Position numbers and translations under genes: made by a program
Assembly (NCBI RefSeq): GCF_009727055.1
Contig: NC_052350.1
Span: forward strand, 14,761,182-14,825,181
From: Benincasa hispida
Taxonomy: Eukaryota > Streptophyta > Magnoliopsida > Cucurbitales > Cucurbitaceae
DNA: 64,000 nt
Direction: 5' to 3'
The notes under the pieces: model-generated
The model's database searches: none
Seen by the model: only the letters and a program-made list of their open reading frames with translations
What the model was told of the DNA's origin: nothing
Part shown: in pieces, positions 26,392-37,708 of the stretch
Numbering within the stretch: position 1 is the stretch's first letter
How the letters are laid out: every line of letters begins with the position of its first letter

Positions 26392-28443
26392 TTAAGAAAA
26401 TCAGACATGGGGATTTCCATGAGCAGTGTAAGGATCGTTCCAAATTCCATTCAAAATTGAACATACACGATTACAGTACAAAGACGGAAACTAACAGGTC
26501 ATGCAACAACTAGAAATTACAGCATGCTTACACAGAGAGTCAAGGGATAGAGTATGCGTACCTTTGAAGAATCATTCTTCAAACTCCCTCGATCAAACTC
26601 CAAGCATCCAAGACAGCAATACATGAATGCTCGAACACAATGACCGGTACAACTTGAACACAACAGACACAACGATCACGAACCCAACGAACGACCTTCA
26701 GAACCTCGAATTCAACCGAGTTGAGTGAGAACTCCACCATAACGGTTACCTTGGTATTCTCGGTTGAAAATTCAGAAGTTGTGGGCTCTTATGAACTTGG
26801 TTAAAGGAAGAGACTAGAGGAACAACAATCGTGTAGACGATTGAGCAAGTAGGAGATGACATAGTCTATCGTATAGACGAAATGCTCAATCGTGTAGAAG
26901 ATGGCAGCATATCGTATAGACAATGCCACGTGATCGTTTAGCTACGACCAGCTGAGTGAACTATCGTATAGTTAAACTCCATGATCATTTAGTCTCTCTA
27001 TGAGCTATCGCTTAGTGATCACTTGATAGCCTTGTCCGTGAGTTTCTTTCCGAATCAAGTAACTCCCAATTTTAGGAAAACATTTTTTTTTGTCTCACGG
27101 TTACTATAAAAGCACCAATAACCTCCCACTCAATTGGTTATAGAGAAAAGGAGATAATTATCAAATAATTAATATTATTATAAATATATATGATAACCAA
27201 CTTACCATATTATATTTATAACCTATAGTTTTAATATTTCATCTCATGAAACATATAAACCATAGTTCTTTTTTTATTTCATGGTACTTAATGTAAATCA
27301 TATTTACATTAATCCTCTACTTGATGTATCTTATATATCACACTAATTATATCATATATAATTGAATTTTCTCTTGTTAATTTGAACATTTCAAATCAAC
27401 CCCAAGAATTGATTCTCAACTTGAATCCATTAAGCTACCAAGGGCACCTTATGGACCTGTAGCTTGAAGCTCCAACGGTATGTGAATAACTGACTAAACT
27501 CTTTAGTCACGGGATCCACCATCCGTTAATTGTCGAGCACTTTATTAAAGACAGACAACTGCACTCTCCTCACTACAGATATATTTTGTGTCCATATCAA
27601 CCAATCAACAGTGCGATAATCCTTCACAAATCACTCATAAGTACAGTTGGGCCAATTTACCGTTTTGCCCCTGTAGTTACATCTAACTCCTTAAGTACCA
27701 CTGATCCCTCTAATGAACATTAGTCATAGTCCTATTATGACTGAGTCCTCTCTTCCAAAGAGAGGCTATGGCCACTATGTTCAACACCCGGAATCAGCCC
27801 TTAAGGAAGCATTCTATCTACTTACCCCTACTTCGGGGAAGAAGTGAATTTCATCTTGTGTAACTGAGTTCCCAGCTCCCAAATCAGAAAAATCTCCAAA
27901 AAGGTAGGCTTGTTAAGTTGGCAATTTGGCCACTCTCACCCATACTAATCAAAGGACCACTCTCAAAGGCAGAAGTTCCTAAAACACTCAAGATTAAGGT
28001 CGTGTTACCTATGGTCATTTAGGTGAGATGTAAGTCTCAACTATCAACAACGTTATATAAAGAGACAAATCATATCGTGGTCCGGTCTTATACAAATTAT
28101 TTGTATAGGATATCCCTGCTCGCATGTCTTCACATGAATGGTCAGGATCAACCATCTGTAGTAGTTCACAACACTTGTAAACCTCTACAAAGCGAGCCGT
28201 ATTCGTAGTGTTACCAGGATAAGGTATCCCTTGTTTATCCTTATACTACAGACTTTTTTAGGTTATTACTTAAGGCATGATCCACTTGTATATCTCATAT
28301 ACATGCTTAAGTTTACATACAATAACCATTGAGTTTTGTTTATTGGATATGAGTAAATACAAAATAAAATAACTCTTATTTTATTCATAACAATGTGTAT
28401 AATGTTTACAAACTACGAGACTTCGGGAGAACTAGGACACCAA
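26392..28443 (-). repeat. 5' LTR of element X ('B')
   Basis: This 2052-bp LTR starts on the minus strand with TGTTGAGATTGGTGTCCTAG and ends near GATTTTCTTA (canonical TTCCTTCA in solo LTR E, the same family). It ends one base before the PBS. ATCGT/TAG motif clusters lie at 26825-27030. Confidence 0.88.
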
Positions 28444-31276
28444 TCTCAACACCTCGAACACTTTAACCGTGAGGGCCTTTGTAAATAGATCAGCTAAATT
28501 GTCTTCTGAGGCTATATGCGTGACGATCGTGTCTCCTCGGTATACTATCTCATCGATGAGATGGTACTTGTGCTCAATATGCTTTTCATGTTTATTGCTT
28601 CTTGGTTCTTTGGAATTTGCAATTGCTCCATTGTTATCACAGTAGAGGGTGATTGACAGATGAATTTTTGGAACCACTTCCAAGTCGGTCAAGAACTTTC
28701 TTAGCCATACTACTTCATTGGCTGCTTCACATACAACTACATACTCTGCTTCCATGGTGGAGTCAACAATACAACTTTGCTTTATACTCCTCCATACTAT
28801 AGCTCCTTTATTCTGAGTGAATACTGATCCTGAAGTTGATTTCCTGGAACCTACATCAGTTTGAAAATTAAAATCAGCGTATCCTGTAAGGATCATATCT
28901 TTAGTACCATAGCATATAGTCCCTCGTTCTCCGAAGATTCTTGATGATGTTATTAACAACAATCCAATGATCATATTCAGGATTGGACTGATATCTGTTG
29001 ACTATTCCAATTGCATAACACATGTTTGGGTGTGTACACAACATGACATACATCAAACTTCTAACTATCGATACATAGGGAATTCATTTCATAACTTCAA
29101 CCTCTTGAGGTTTCTTAGGATATTTGTCATTAGACAAATGAACTCCATGCCTGGAAGATAACATACCTCTCTTGAAATTTTACATTTTATATATATAGAC
29201 AATATCTTGTCTATCTAAGATGTCTTAGATAATGCTAGCGTTCTATTCTTACAATTCCAAACTATTTGGATTCCAAGAACATATTGTGCATCTCCCAGAT
29301 CCTTCATTTGGAATTGCGATGCCAGCCATCTCTTAACGTCAGCCAGAAGTTCTATCTCATTTCCAATTGGTAGAATATCCTCAACATATAAAACCAGAAA
29401 AGCTACAATCTTATTGACATTTTTTTTTTTGTAAACACAAGGTTTGTCAACGTTCTGTTCAAAGCCTTAAAATTTGATCGCAGTGTTAAATCTTATATTC
29501 TAGGATCTAGATGCTTGTTTCAACCCATAAATGGATCTTTTGAGCCTGCAAACCTTTTGCTCTTGAACCTACTCTATAAACCCCCCTGGTTGAGACATAT
29601 ATATAGATACTCTCTTCAAGATAGCCATTCAGAAAGGTTGTCTTGATATCCATTTGCCATATTTTATAATCATAAAAGGCAACAATGGATAAGAGTATTA
29701 TAATTGACTTGATCATGGCAACTGGAGAGAATGTTTCTTCATAGTCTACCCCCTTTATTTGGGTAAACCATTTTGTCACGAGTCTAAGTACATATACTTC
29801 ATTTCGAGCTCCATGACTTTTATCCATTGGTCTCTATCCACATCTTTCATTGCCTGTTTAAAGGTCAATAGATCCTTTAAGTCATCATCAGGTACGACAA
29901 CCTAAGTTTCTGTCAAACTCATGTAACGGCCAGGTTGTTAAATAGCCCTTCCACTACGTCAAGACACTCTCAACTGTTGAGAAGGATGTGAAGTACCAGT
30001 TTCATCAAGAACTATTGTTGAAGGATCATCTTGATCAACTACCTTTATTGATTTGTCTGTAGCTTCTGTAGACATTTCACTTAATATCCGCTTACTATGA
30101 GGTTGATGATTCTTTATGTGGTATTCCTTTAAGAATGTTGCATTTGTCGATATAAATACTTTGTCATCTTGAGGATCATAAAATAGATCTCCTTTTGTTT
30201 CTTTGGGGTAGCCTACAAATAGGCATACTTTTGAACGTTATTCCAATTTATTTAGGTTTTGCACTAACACATGTGCTGGGAATCCACAAATCCTAAAGTG
30301 ACGTAAACTACCTTTACGTCCTCTCTATAACTCGTATGGTGTTTCCGAAACACTTTTCGATGGAACCATATTCAAAATATACACGACAGTCTCTATTGCA
30401 TGTCTCCAAAAATAATTAGGCAACTGAGCATAACTCATCATCAAACAAACCATGTCCAACAAGATTCTATTTATTCTTTCCGCTACCCTATTCTGTTGAG
30501 GTGTACCAGGTGGTGTGAGTTGAGACTAAATTCCGTGTTCCATCAAATAGTTATGGAATTTTAGGTTCATATACTCGCCACATCGATCTGATCAAAGTGT
30601 TTTAATCTTTTTACCTAATTAGTTCTCAACCTCTGCCTTACATTCCTTGAACTTTTCAAGGGTTTCAGCCTTATGATGTATTAGGTAAATATAGTCATAT
30701 CTAGAATAATCATCAATAAAGCTAATGAAATCATCATACCCTTTTTGTGCTTTAACATTCATCGGACTACAGAGGTCTGAATATATGAGCTCTAAAGGTT
30801 CTTTGACTCTAAGATGTTTTCCCTTAAAATATCTTTTGGTCATTTTACCCCTAAGACATGATTCACTTGGTGGTAGAGAGTTGTCTTCTAACTGATTTAG
30901 GAGTCTACTTTTAACTAATCTCCCAATCCTATTGAGATTAATGTAGCCAAGTCTTAAGTGTCAAAGATAGGCATTAAGAGAAAATTTTGATTTCTGATTT
31001 TGAGTTTCAGTTGTTTTAAACATCTCTATATTCAAAACAACTTTTACCTTAGTTGGTTCAACACATAAGTTTTTATTTTTTTCAGTTTTGTAGAACATAT
31101 TTTAATACCCTTTGAAATAATGAATACTTCATTAACTTTAAAAGAGAATTTATACTTTTGTTCTAGCAAACATGAGATAAATATTAAATTTCTCCTCATG
31201 GTAGGAATGTAATAAATATTTTCAAGTAAAATGAATCTATCTTTAATAAATAACTTCATATCTCCCACTGCTTTAG
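28444..31276 (-). pseudogene. Copia pol of element O: integrase, reverse transcriptase, RNase H
   Basis: Domains on the minus strand run in Copia order. The end of protease (IYYIPTMRRNLIF) is at 31268-31044. The integrase zinc finger (near 30850-30990) is decayed (LRLGYINLNRI, His to Tyr; SESCL, first Cys to Ser). The integrase core shows YSDLCSPMNV, SDRCGEYMN and PPGTPQQNRVAERINR (30800-30400). RT shows GVDYEETFSPVA, IWQMDIKTTFLNG (29700-29630) and LYVEDI (about 29380) in place of YVDD. RNase H (28974-28444) shows LTGYADFNFQTD, STMEAEY, LYCDNNGAIA and NLADLFTKALTVK. Several stops and frameshifts interrupt it. It is cut after KVFE by element X, with the last codons at 19490-19455. At 31276 it meets LTR fragment C. 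Confidence 0.88.
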
Positions 31277-32861
31277 TGTTGGGATTGATGTCCTAAATCT
31301 CCTTGTAATCTCGTAGTTTGTAAACTTTGTATAAACGTATTGTTGATAATAAAATAAGCGTTATTTTATAAGCATATACTCAATCCAATAAACTAAGATT
31401 CTAGGTTATTTTATGTAATTTAAACAAGTATATAGAGACACATAAGTAGATCTTGTTTAAATAATAACCTAAATAGTCTGTAGTAGATGGATAAAGTTGG
31501 ACATCTTATCATGGTGATACTATGGATATGACCCATTTTGTAGGTGTTACAAGTGTTGTAAAGTGCTACAAATGATCTTATCTTGATCATTCATGTACAG
31601 ACATATGAACGGGAGTATCCTATACAAAGAGTTTGTATAAGACCGGACCACGAAATGATTAGTCTCTTTATATAACGCCGTTAATAATAGAGACTTACAT
31701 TTCACTAGGATGACCATAGGTGACATGACATGAATCCTGAGTGAGTTGTGAACTCCTGCTCATGAAGGAGGTCTTTTGCTTTGTATGAGTGAGAGTGGCC
31801 ATATTGCCAACTCAATAAGCCTACCATTTTGGGGATTGGTCTGACTGGGGAGCTAGAAATACAACTACACGAGACGGAATTCACTCCTTCCCCGAAGCAG
31901 GGCCAAGTAGATAAATTGCTCCCCTAAGGCCTGATTTTAGGGCTTGAACATAGTGGCCACACCCTCTCCTGACTCGAGAGGGACTTGGTCATGATTGGAC
32001 TATGACTAATTGTTCATCAAAGGGATCGGTGATACTTAAGAAGTTAGGTGTAACTACAAGGGCAAAACGATAATTTTGACCCTATTATACTTACGAGAAA
32101 TTTGTGAAGTGTCATCGCATTGTTGATTGGTCATATTCAATGGACACATAAATATATTTGTAGTGCGAATATTTTTTTTAAGCTGTCGATCTTTAGTGGG
32201 ATAACCGACAGTTAATAAATATTGGGTAGTTTAATTAAAGAGTTTAATTAATGATCCAAGTACCGTTGAAGCTTCAATCTACAGGTCCATCAGGTCACCT
32301 TTATAGCTCAACAAAGATTTAATTGAGAATTATTTTGGGATTAATTTGAAGTGTTCGAATTAATTGAGGAAATTAATTATACGCGATATAATTAATTAAA
32401 TTAATTATATATGTGATATAGTATTTGATACATTACAATATAAGGTAATATAAAAGGAATTTGAATATGATTCAAACACTAATTATATGAATGAGATTTA
32501 TGTAAAAATTTAATATAAATATGATTTATATTAAATACCATAATTAAGTTGAGAGGAATAAAATATTTGAATATGATTCAAATACTAATTATATGGATGA
32601 GATTCATATAATTATATTTGATATAAATTAATTCATATAATTATATTTAATATAAATATAATTTATATCAAATATTATAATTAAGTTGAGAGAAATTAAA
32701 TATTTGAATATGATTCAAATACTAATTATATAGATGAGATTCATAATTTAATTTAATATAAATATGATTTATATTAAATGTCATGCATTAATGAGAGAAA
32801 ATAAAATTATAGGTTATATGTATTCGATAATATAATACATAATATAAAACTATACCTTAAT
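31277..32861 (+). repeat. Copia LTR fragment 'C' inserted in O gag/protease
   Basis: It starts TGTTGGGATTGATGTCC on the plus strand, opposite to O, and follows the D/E family order: ATTCATGTACAGACAT, GACCGGACCACGAAATG, GGGGAAGGAGTGAATTC read in reverse. It stops near 32861 without the canonical TTCCTTCA end, where O gag begins. The end of C and the stretch of O between mid-gag and protease are missing together, suggesting one deletion. An AT-rich run repeating AATATGATTCAAATACTAAT (32450-32780) lies inside. Confidence 0.7.
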
Positions 32862-33044
32862 CCATCAGTCATATGCATTCCAAACTCTTTAGTTTGTAGA
32901 TGAACGGGGAGAGATAAAACATTCTTCTGTTAAAACAAACCTTAAACCATCAACTGCTAGTTTTGCATTTATTTTTTATTTCCATGTTAAAAAATTAAGA
33001 CCGTTCAATTTATCGGAAGCGAGTAATTTAGAAGAATTCAACAT
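32862..33044 (-). pseudogene. N-terminus of Copia gag of element O
   Basis: An ATG at 33044 opens LLASDKLNGLNFLTWK, then KINAKLAVDGLRFVLTEEC and RVWNAYD-WIK, the conserved start of Copia gag (LNG-NFLTWK, RFVLTEECP, AYDRW). Three in-frame stops interrupt it. It ends abruptly at fragment C after 61 codons. Confidence 0.75.
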
Positions 33045-34187
33045 GCTGAAAATATAAACAAATTCTAATTAGTAAATTGCTTTTTAAACCCAATCAAATT
33101 TGAGCAAAAGTAATAATGTACCCAAATTTTAGCAAGGATACTTTCTTGAGTCAGAATAGATTCTACCGAGGGGCAATCAACTATTTCTTCACTGAAGCAA
33201 GATATTCTTGATTAAATACTAACTCCAGACTAACTCTTGTTCCTATAGTTATTTAGTTACCGTTTTTTGTCAAGAACTTACTAACAATTATGAATTTTTG
33301 TAAGTGTAACCTTTCATTTTTCAGGCCTCAGAGGTCGGTCCCAACGATGCTTTCGAATTGGAGAGTCAAATGGAGCTAAGAAATCTTATCCATTTCTGGA
33401 GTTTATGTTGTTCCGAATCTAATGTTACAACCCTCCGAGGGGATAGCTACCGAAAAAATGATGAGCTTATATCGTTTTAAAACGACAAGCAGGAGTAACA
33501 TAGGAATCTCACGGTCCAAACTAATGAAAGAGACTGCAAGATACGTTGACACATATCTCTCACCCACTTACTATGAACTACTTCCCCTATTCACCTTGCT
33601 ATTGACCAATGCAAAAATTTTCTGAATGGAGGTCACTCCCAGGGTGACACGAAGCCGAGCATGAATCTCACGATGTGAACTCTTAAGGACGTGAGAGATA
33701 AGAACAACATATCGTATATGTTATTAATCTCACACTAAAGTGTTCTATTTATTTTGGGTAAATATTTACTTAGGTATATTCCGACTATTAAACAACCTAA
33801 GTCTAGGTGATTTTCCAAGTATAACGTTTATATTTGGACTTAACCTACAATGTCTAAGTGATAAACCATTTTATTACCTCATGTCACTCATATATGTTCA
33901 TAAAACCGAGTTAACAATGCTCAAGAATCGACTAAAATCCCCAAGTAGCAGGTGTTTCGTAAAACGTCAACTTAAGTACCTCCAGCCTTAGACAAGATTT
34001 TAGCTCGGGTGAGTTTGTAACCAAAGTTTTACAAGATTAACGACCTATTTTAACTATTTAAAACAAGTTTTTATCTGTTAACCCTAGGTGAATATGCATC
34101 TTATCTTTGTTATGAATTTTAAATGTTTAATTCATTTTATAACAAATTATAAAATTGTAGACATGTTTTTATCCATATCATACATTA

Positions 34188-36850
34188 TAGTCATACCCCC
34201 TCCTAGATTACCCTTCTAATCCAAGGGAGGATGTGAGGACAACAATTACCAACCCTCTTATGGCAACCACTGCCTATCTCTACTTCCATAATCTGCTGGA
34301 ATAACCTTTTACATCTGATAACATAACATGCAACTCTTTTATAGACATCTCAGGATTATAATAAGTAAATAGATGCCCAGATCAAAGTGCATATATCAAC
34401 ATATTTATAGTTACACATCATAGTGGGCCCAATAGTTTATTTCTAGTCCCTAATATACATAATAACAAAATACATACATGACCAAAATAACCACCTAATC
34501 TTGCTTTCCTTCTTTCAACTTCAACTTGTACTTCAAGTGATAGACTAGCAGTATAGTTATCCTCTGGGGAGTTGACTGCTACCTGGGGAAAAGAGAAAAC
34601 ATTTGAAAGAGTAAGCTACTAGCGCAATGAGTGACTATTTTTAAACACGTTTTCTAAACATCAAGCAAACATTGGTTTAGTAAACTCTAGGGTTAAACTA
34701 TTTAAACTCATAAATCAAATAAATAAAATATTTAACCCGGAAAACTCATTCAACATCATATTCATGTAACCTTAGTTGAGGGAGAACTCTTTTGCTCAAT
34801 CCCTCAACGTCAACATCCTTAGTTGGTGTGGAGTAATTTCAACACAACCAACGTCAACTCTACCTACGTGCACGTGGTAATACCTGAGTACCGTCATACC
34901 TTGGGTACTAAGGGCCTGGATACCTTCTCAAAGTCCTTCAGTATCGGGTTCTTCATTACATCATCATAGCTTAACTTAAAGAAGGAAGTATAACTTTTAA
35001 ACATCAAGTATTCCAATATCACAAGCTTAAAATGTACTGATCATATACCACTTAACATAAGCAAAGGAATGCTAGTTAACGCATGCTTTATAAAATATAA
35101 GGTTGGAAGATTTAAGGCATACATTCATATGTTTATCATCATACTAATCATGTGTCAAGTAAAGCCTTGGAAAACATGTTTGCTTGAAAACTTCCTCATC
35201 ATACTAAAACTCTTGCATAGAATACCATTAGAAAAGCAATTTGTTAAAACTAGCTTTTAAGTAAACCATACTTTCATCAACTCATTGAGAAAACATTTAT
35301 AAACTTATTCACTCACAGTCTTGGGCTACTCCTCACGGATGATAGGCTTCCCTTATTGGCATTTGCCTCGTAACAAGGATCAATACCTTTGGTTAATGCT
35401 ACTATCTCCTTCTTGAGCTCAACTTACATAAATAAACTTAACATTAAACTTAGAGCATCTCTTATTATCATTAACGTATCAGCCCACCATCGCATCCCAT
35501 ACTTAACCAAAAATACCTTATCATTAGTTGGTGGGTGGTAAGCAGCCTTAAGCGCCCAACTATGCGCTAGGACACGTTCAACGTGCCAACGCTCGCACGT
35601 ACACTTATGTGTCCCTTGGCGTCTTCAACAACCGCACGACTATATGCTTACCTTTCACATGATTGCAAGCCACATTTAGCACATAACCTCACATACACCT
35701 GTGTGCTCGCTAGTGCCCACGCTTAGCTCGTCAATTGCTTGCTTGTTCAACGAAAGCAACTGCCTACTTATTCGACCAACAAAATTCCAAATTTCACTTC
35801 TCACATGAATAGCTTAAATTCCAGACATCATTTTGAAAAACTTCCTTTTACAAACTTGTTCATGAATGTCTTAACTTTCTTACCTTAAATTTGAGCTTCA
35901 CATTCTTCCTATGAAGCTTGAAATCCTTCAATCTTCACACCTTGCCCGAGAATCTCCACAAGCTTGAAACACTTACAAATTTCTTCAACATCCAATGTGA
36001 ATTCTTGAGAAATTCCTCTCGGTAGCCCAAAATCATCAACAACACAGATTTAACTTCAAATCAACATCAAGTTTTCTTCCTTGGCACGGATTAAAAAGCT
36101 AAACTGAACTCCTCCTCCATCACTCCCTTAAATAGATGGAAATGCATGGTAAATTCAATGCTTAAAGCGACAACTAGTCCACTGATCATTAATTAAAGCA
36201 TTAAAATATGACAACTGGTCCACTGAGCTCGATGTTTAAGCTGAGATCTTCCTTTACTTACAAATGCATATATAGGGATACCATCGCATTGGCTAATTCG
36301 CAATGCATAGCCTCTCATACATTGCATAGCTCATTTGTCTCAACAACGCGCTTTCAGCCTCTACATGCTGCCCTCATGGCTTATACCCTCGCATTAACAC
36401 ACACTACTCATCAATATTACTAAGCTTCCTCTATACACCTCAACATCCCTTCATGTCTATGCATGCGTCCTCATCTGCCGCACACACATAAACATCTCAG
36501 CCATCGCCTCACAAGCTCACGCCTAAGCTTGGCCCTTCGTCTATGCCCCATCTTGTGTCGAACAGTCGCCCTTGCCTCTACCTTGGTTGGTGCCTCTCCT
36601 AACTTCTTAGACAAGCTAGGCTGCCATATCTTGACTAACAACACTTAGTTCCCATACTTAGCAATTTTTCTCTTTTTATTTGACGTCTACACCCATTTTT
36701 CTACCCGAGAGCTTAAGCTTCAACACTTAGAATATTTTCTCATAACTCCTAAGCCCTTTCCCTACAACCATATTACTACAAAAAGTTAACCGTGCGTAAT
36801 ACATTAACTTAGACATGCTTAAGTAGGAAAATCAAGGCATAGGGTTTACA
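34188..36850 (-). mobile_element. Gypsy-like solo LTR (TSD CATTA)
   Basis: This 2663-bp LTR in the leader of O starts on the minus strand TGTAAACCCTATGCC and ends ...GGGGGTATGACTA (terminal CA decayed to TA). CATTA flanks it at 34183-34187 and 36851-36855. Stretches near 34430-34640 match, in reverse, the solo LTR at 56562-59387 (CCTCTGGGGAG and AACATTTGAAAGA-TAAGCTAC). No internal coding region remains. The Gypsy label rests on the TGTAAAACCC/GTGTGACA-type ends. Confidence 0.8.
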
Positions 36851-37696
36851 CATTAAGCATTTCACAAATTAATGTAATAATTTATATTAAAGCATGAAAT
36901 CCTAACACATGCATATTATATATTATAAATTTTTATAACACACTTTCAATACATATTACATGCTTCCTATGGTGAGATTAAATCTACATGGCATACTAGA
37001 TGCACATATAAGATCTATTTAATTATAACATACATTCATATGCATAAATAATTAAACACACACTGATATGGACCAGTTTTGGCATCCTAAGCAAGCAAAC
37101 AGTCTAAAATATTACATTAATAATTAAAAAACTTCTTCAAATAGCCTCTAGACCACACGAACTGACCTGAACCAGACCTAAACCACCCGAGTCGGACCTT
37201 CAGAGCTCAAAATGGGCAAAACCAGTCAAAACAAAGTTAAACCAGACCTCATTGACCCGAACTGGATGAATCGATCTGGTTGAACCATCGGTTCGCTTGC
37301 GCACGCGCATTCTAAGTTGACTGAAGCACAACATTGCAACGCTTCAAGCTGTCTCTTAATCTTTTGCGCTGCGTATAGAACAATGTTGCAATGCTCTAGG
37401 GGTAACATAGCAACGTTGCGTGGCAAAGGCTTCTTCTGCTGCAACTAGCTGCTAAGCTTGCTTCAAATCTTTTTCAAATACAACCTAATTGCAACTCTAT
37501 TGACTCTAACAAATTTACAGACTCTTAATCATATATTAAGGCCCATAAACAAATAGCCAATTACAATAATAGCAACAAAATTGAGGACAAATCTAATGCC
37601 AAAACTGAAATTACCCATATCAACACCACTTTCATACAACTTATGAAAAACACCCACCAAACTAAAATTTAATGAAAATAATTGCTTAAATCATGC

Positions 37697-37708
37697 TTTG
37701 ATACTAGT
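37697..37708 (-). other. Decayed primer-binding site of element O
   Basis: ACTAGTATCAAAGC on the minus strand beside the inner end of the right LTR. It differs from TGGTATCAGAGC mainly by G-to-A changes. It orients O and shows the right LTR is the 5' LTR. Confidence 0.7.

Larger units (their letters stand above)
19496..28443 (-). mobile_element. Copia LTR retrotransposon 'X' (TSD CCTCG), mostly deleted
   Basis: CCTCG is duplicated at 19491-19495 and 28444-28448. On the minus strand X has a complete 5' LTR (28443-26392), a perfect PBS, a long leader, a gag fragment, a few protease residues, and then only the last 300 bp of a 3' LTR (about 19790-19496), which matches the end of the 5' LTR closely. 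Integrase, RT, RNase H and most of the 3' LTR are therefore deleted. X sits exactly in the RNase H C-terminus of O: removing it joins KALTVKVFEG to RLIGLGLQDR and a stop. LTR fragments and a tandem duplication lie within its leader. Confidence 0.85.
33045..37708 (-). other. Leader of element O between PBS and gag
   Basis: About 2 kb of leader remains after removing the Gypsy-like solo LTR. The part 33130-34030 matches the leader of X at about 23930-24790 in order and wording (CTCTTGTTCCTATA, TTTTGTCAAGAA, TATCCATTTCTGGAGTT, AATCTCACGA-GTGAAC, CTTAAGTACC). The part 36856-37680 is AT-rich, then has repeated GCAACGTTGC-type words at 37320-37440. No open reading frame is convincing on either strand. 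Confidence 0.6.

Noticed and set aside
28444..31276. Assigning this pol region to element X because it abuts X's LTR
   Set aside because: The LTR beside it is X's 5' LTR (the PBS lies on its other side), and CCTCG duplication plus the joined KVFEG/RLIGLGLQDR reading place the pol in O.
31272..32895. TTTAG at 31272 and near 32889 as target duplication of LTR fragment C
   Set aside because: The second TTTAG lies inside recognisable O gag coding sequence about 28 bases past the visible end of C, so the match is probably chance.
36208..36648. Two plus-strand frames in the O leader
   Set aside because: They lie inside the Gypsy-like solo LTR, antisense to it, without any domain.
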